Origin: an uncultured Eubacteriales bacterium
Lineage (GTDB): Bacteria; Bacillota; Clostridia; Oscillospirales; Oscillospiraceae
Length of the DNA stretch: 7,186 bases
NCBI GenBank assembly: GCA_900540545.1
Contig: UQGJ01000103.1
Span: 1-7,186 of the forward strand
Direction: 5' to 3'
The notes beneath the pieces were generated by a model. It was not told the DNA's origin, searched no databases, and saw only the letters and a list, made by a program, of their open reading frames with translations. This document shows positions 5,601 to 7,186 of this stretch, piece after piece. The position numbers and the translations under genes are program-made. The number at the start of each line of letters is the position of its first letter. The stretch's first letter is position 1.

Positions 5601-6185
5601 TTATTCCCGCCGTTTCAGGGGCGGCCCGTCCAGTTGGACCACCAAATCGGCCATCCCCAGGGTGTGCCCCTCGTGGGCGCACAAAATCACGGGCTTCCCC
5701 AGCCCCCGGATGACCTCCATCAGCCCCTCCGCCCGGGCCGGGTCCACCCCGGCAAAGGGCTCGTCCAGCAGGAACACGTCGCCCCCCATGGCCAGGGTCC
5801 GCACCAGCGCCAGCCGCCGGGCCATCCCCCCGGACAGCGCCGAAGGCCGCGCCCCCGCCTCCCCGGACAGCCCCGCCGCCTCCAGCCACCGCCCCGCCTC
5901 GCCCTTCCGCGCTCCGGGCAGTACGTCGGCAATGTGCTGCTCCACCGTCCGCCAGGGAAAGAGCCGGTTCTCCTGAAAGAGCATGGCCGTCCGCTTCCCC
6001 TCCAGCCCCAGCACTTCCCCGCAATCGGGCTTCTGAAGTCCCGCCAATACCCGCAGCAGCGTGGTCTTTCCGCACCCGGATTCCCCCGCCAGCGCCGTAA
6101 TTCCAACCTCCGGCACCTCCAGCGAGAACCGTTCCAGCACCCGCTTCCCTCCAAACGCCACCGAAACCTCCCGAACCCCAATCAT
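5601..6185 (-). CDS. ABC transporter ATP-binding protein, NitT/TauT (SsuB/TauB-like) family
   Basis: Cytoplasmic ATPase that powers the neighbouring permease. The product is 194 aa with Walker A GESGCGKT (34-41), Q-loop Gln71 (LFQENRLFPWRTV), signature LSGGM (117-121), Walker B VFLLDEP (137-143), D-loop GVD (146-148) and H-loop His171. All catalytic motifs are present. It is shorter than the usual 240-260 aa because it stops soon after the H-loop region. The ATG at 6185 was chosen because the protein then starts with the family pattern (MIGVREVSVAFGG) and AGGAGG lies 9 nt upstream. The longer in-frame reading to 6344 would run through palindromic repeats. The substrate cannot be told from this sequence; sulfonates, taurine, nitrate and thiamine precursors are all known in the family. 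Confidence 0.9.
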   Translation of the reverse strand: MIGVREVSVAFGGKRVLERFSLEVPEVGITALAGESGCGKTTLLRVLAGLQKPDCGEVLGLEGKRTAMLFQENRLFPWRTVEQHIADVLPGARKGEAGRWLEAAGLSGEAGARPSALSGGMARRLALVRTLAMGGDVFLLDEPFAGVDPARAEGLMEVIRGLGKPVILCAHEGHTLGMADLVVQLDGPPLKRRE

Positions 6186-6217
6186 CCTCCCACGCCTCCT
6201 CCCTGCACTTTTTGTGG

Positions 6218-6239
6218 GGACCGCTGCCCTCGGCGGTCC
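6218..6239. repeat. 9-bp hairpin in the permease/ATPase gap
   Basis: Arms 6218-6226 and 6231-6239 with a 4-nt loop. The one imperfect pair is a T-G wobble on the plus strand. It sits 33 bp upstream of the ATPase start, next to a family B repeat. Its role is unknown; it may be part of the same repeat cluster. Confidence 0.5.
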
Positions 6240-6253
6240 ACCCCCCGTCCCTG

Positions 6254-6308
6254 CCTCCCCTATTCTGAAAGAATGGGGGAGGTGCCGCCCGCAGGCGGCG
6301 GAAGGGGG
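6254..6308 (-). repeat. bipartite hairpin repeat, family B copy 2 (permease/ATPase gap)
   Basis: On the plus strand: stem CCTCCCC...GGGGAGG extended by ATTCT/AGAAT with loop GAA (6254-6282), one T, stem GCCGCC/GGCGGC with 4-nt loop CGCA (6284-6299), then GGAAGGGG. The order and orientation (large stem, T, small GC stem, GGA-G-rich tail) match the copy at 4935-4976, while the stem sequences differ. Confidence 0.7.
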
Positions 6309-6336
6309 CCCTCCCCCCGTCCCGCCCGCAGGCGAA

Positions 6337-6396
6337 ATTGTCAATTGTCAATTATCCATTCTCAATTCTTTCTAGATTCATAATTCTTCATTCCAA
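6337..6396. repeat. degenerate 7-bp ATT-N4 tandem repeat
   Basis: Five successive heptads begin with ATT at 6337, 6344, 6351, 6358 and 6365 (ATTGTCA, ATTGTCA, ATTATCC, ATTCTCA, ATTCTTT). After four bases (CTAG) three more follow at 6376, 6383 and 6390. The tract is AT-rich inside very GC-rich DNA. It contains the last 11 codons of the permease gene and its stop. Confidence 0.75.
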
Positions 6397-7105
6397 CCCC
6401 CACTCCCCACTCCAGCAGAAAGCTCAGCCCCACCACCACCAGCGTCCACGCGAACAGGTCCGCCGTCTCCAGATAGAGCTTGGAAAAATACACCTGGGTC
6501 CCAATGGCCGCCTTGGGCAGGCACAGCGCCTCCGCCGCCACCCCGGCCTTCCAGGCCAGCCCCAGGGCGGTGCGGCACCCGCTGGCAAAGTAGGGCAGGG
6601 CCGACGGCACGTAGACCAGCCGCACGGTTTTCCACCGCCCGAACCCGTAGGCCCCGGCCAGCTCCAACAACTGGGGGTCGGTCTCGGCCAGCCCCTTCAC
6701 CACGTTGCCCCACACCACGGGCAGCACCATCAGGCAGGAGATGACCCCCGGCACCTTCCCGGTCTCCACCCACAGCCACAGCAGCAGGATAAAGGAGGCC
6801 ACCGGCGTGGCCCGAATCAGTTTGACGGCGGGGGACAGCACCCAGTCCAGCACCGGCACGGCGAAGGTGCACCCGGCCAGCCCCGCCCCCAGCGCCACCC
6901 CGGCCAGCAGCCCGCCAAAGACCCGCATCAGCGTGGCCCCCGCCGTCCGCCAAAACACCGCCGTCCCCGCCAGCTCCATCAGCCGCCCCAGCACCAGCCC
7001 CGGCCCCGGCAGCAGCAATTCCTTCCCCACCGCCGCAGCCGCCATCTGCCATACGATTCCCCAGAACACCACCGGCAGGAGGACCTTCCCTATTTTCTTC
7101 AGCAT
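6362..7105 (-). CDS. ABC transporter permease, NitT/TauT (SsuC/TauC-like) family
   Basis: Integral membrane channel subunit of an importer. The product is 247 aa with hydrophobic segments at about 7-26, 62-87, 102-136 (two), 176-195 and 216-234. The coupling EAA-type loop lies around 148-172 (ELAGAYGFGRWKTVRLVYVP region), preceded by KGLAETD. The ATG at 7105 has GGGAGGG 7 nt upstream and is followed by a basic-then-hydrophobic N-terminus (MLKKIGKVLLPVVFW). The last residues (MKNYESRKN) are encoded in an AT-rich heptad repeat unlike the rest of the gene, so the original 3' end may have been replaced. The ATPase gene follows after 176 bp of repeats. A substrate-binding protein gene would be expected upstream, outside the window. 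Confidence 0.9.
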   Translation of the reverse strand: MLKKIGKVLLPVVFWGIVWQMAAAAVGKELLLPGPGLVLGRLMELAGTAVFWRTAGATLMRVFGGLLAGVALGAGLAGCTFAVPVLDWVLSPAVKLIRATPVASFILLLWLWVETGKVPGVISCLMVLPVVWGNVVKGLAETDPQLLELAGAYGFGRWKTVRLVYVPSALPYFASGCRTALGLAWKAGVAAEALCLPKAAIGTQVYFSKLYLETADLFAWTLVVVGLSFLLEWGVGVGMKNYESRKN

Positions 7106-7186
7106 AAAAAAGCCCTCCCTTCACAGTGTCCCCCCTCCGGGGGCGGCGCTCCCGCGCGGGGGTCCTCTTTCTCATTTGAGAAAGAG
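7106..7186 (-). other. palindrome-rich leader of the permease gene
   Basis: After the ribosome binding site (7119-7113) come three inverted repeats: a 5-bp GC stem with 3-nt loop (7131-7143), the palindrome CCCGCGCGGG (7151-7160) and a perfect 10-bp inverted repeat around TT (7165-7186) that reaches the window edge. No gene is seen. It resembles the repeat-filled gaps elsewhere in the window. Confidence 0.5.

Noticed and set aside
6186..6344. N-terminal extension of the ABC ATPase
   Set aside because: The extra 53 codons run through a family B repeat and another hairpin and encode low-complexity sequence. AGGAGG and the family start both favour 6185.
6337..6396. CRISPR array
   Set aside because: The periodic unit is 7 bp with no spacer-sized separation; it is a simple degenerate tandem repeat.

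Overview
The window looks like chromosomal DNA from a GC-rich Firmicute, most likely a gut Oscillospiraceae-type Clostridium (Flavonifractor/Lawsonibacter/Pseudoflavonifractor-like). Three things suggest this: the gene order rimP-nusA-ylxR-ylxQ-infB, the short Gram-positive form of NusA, and GC-rich genes separated by palindromic dispersed-type repeats. The genus is an inference. Every convincing gene lies on the minus strand, so transcription runs from high to low coordinates.

Layout in transcription order. (1) 7186-5601: the permease and ATPase of a NitT/TauT-type ABC importer. The substrate-binding protein is not in the window and may lie beyond the right edge. The gap between the two genes is filled with repeats. 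(2) 5600-5447: a strong SigA-type promoter followed by a leader of about 106 nt with two hairpins, a plausible NusA-dependent attenuator. (3) 5446-164: the transcription/translation operon rimP (30S maturation), nusA (transcription pausing/termination), rnpM/ylxR (RNase P modulator), ylxQ (L7Ae-type RNA-binding protein) and infB (initiation factor IF2). (4) 163-1: a run of GC-rich hairpins downstream of infB. rbfA, the usual next gene, does not start inside the window.

The genes are ordinary and the gaps are not. Almost every intercistronic gap carries palindromic DNA. Two copies of one element (family A) each start 2 nt after a stop codon (nusA and ylxQ) and differ by compensatory changes. 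Two copies of a bipartite hairpin (family B) lie in the rimP/nusA and permease/ATPase gaps. A degenerate 7-bp ATT-N4 repeat supplies the end of the permease gene. The 309-bp ylxQ/infB gap is the best candidate for something undescribed. It holds a chain of stems, two of which need G-U wobbles that exist only in the infB-sense RNA, and a 21-bp stem just upstream of the infB ribosome binding site. A third copy of one arm could form a mutually exclusive alternative stem, and an 11-codon Arg-rich micro-ORF ends 1 nt before the 21-bp stem.

The operon genes act together on RNA and ribosomes: RimP on 30S assembly, NusA on elongating polymerase, RnpM on RNase P, YlxQ on structured RNA and IF2 on initiator tRNA. 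The ABC genes appear functionally unrelated, but no clear terminator separates them from the operon promoter.
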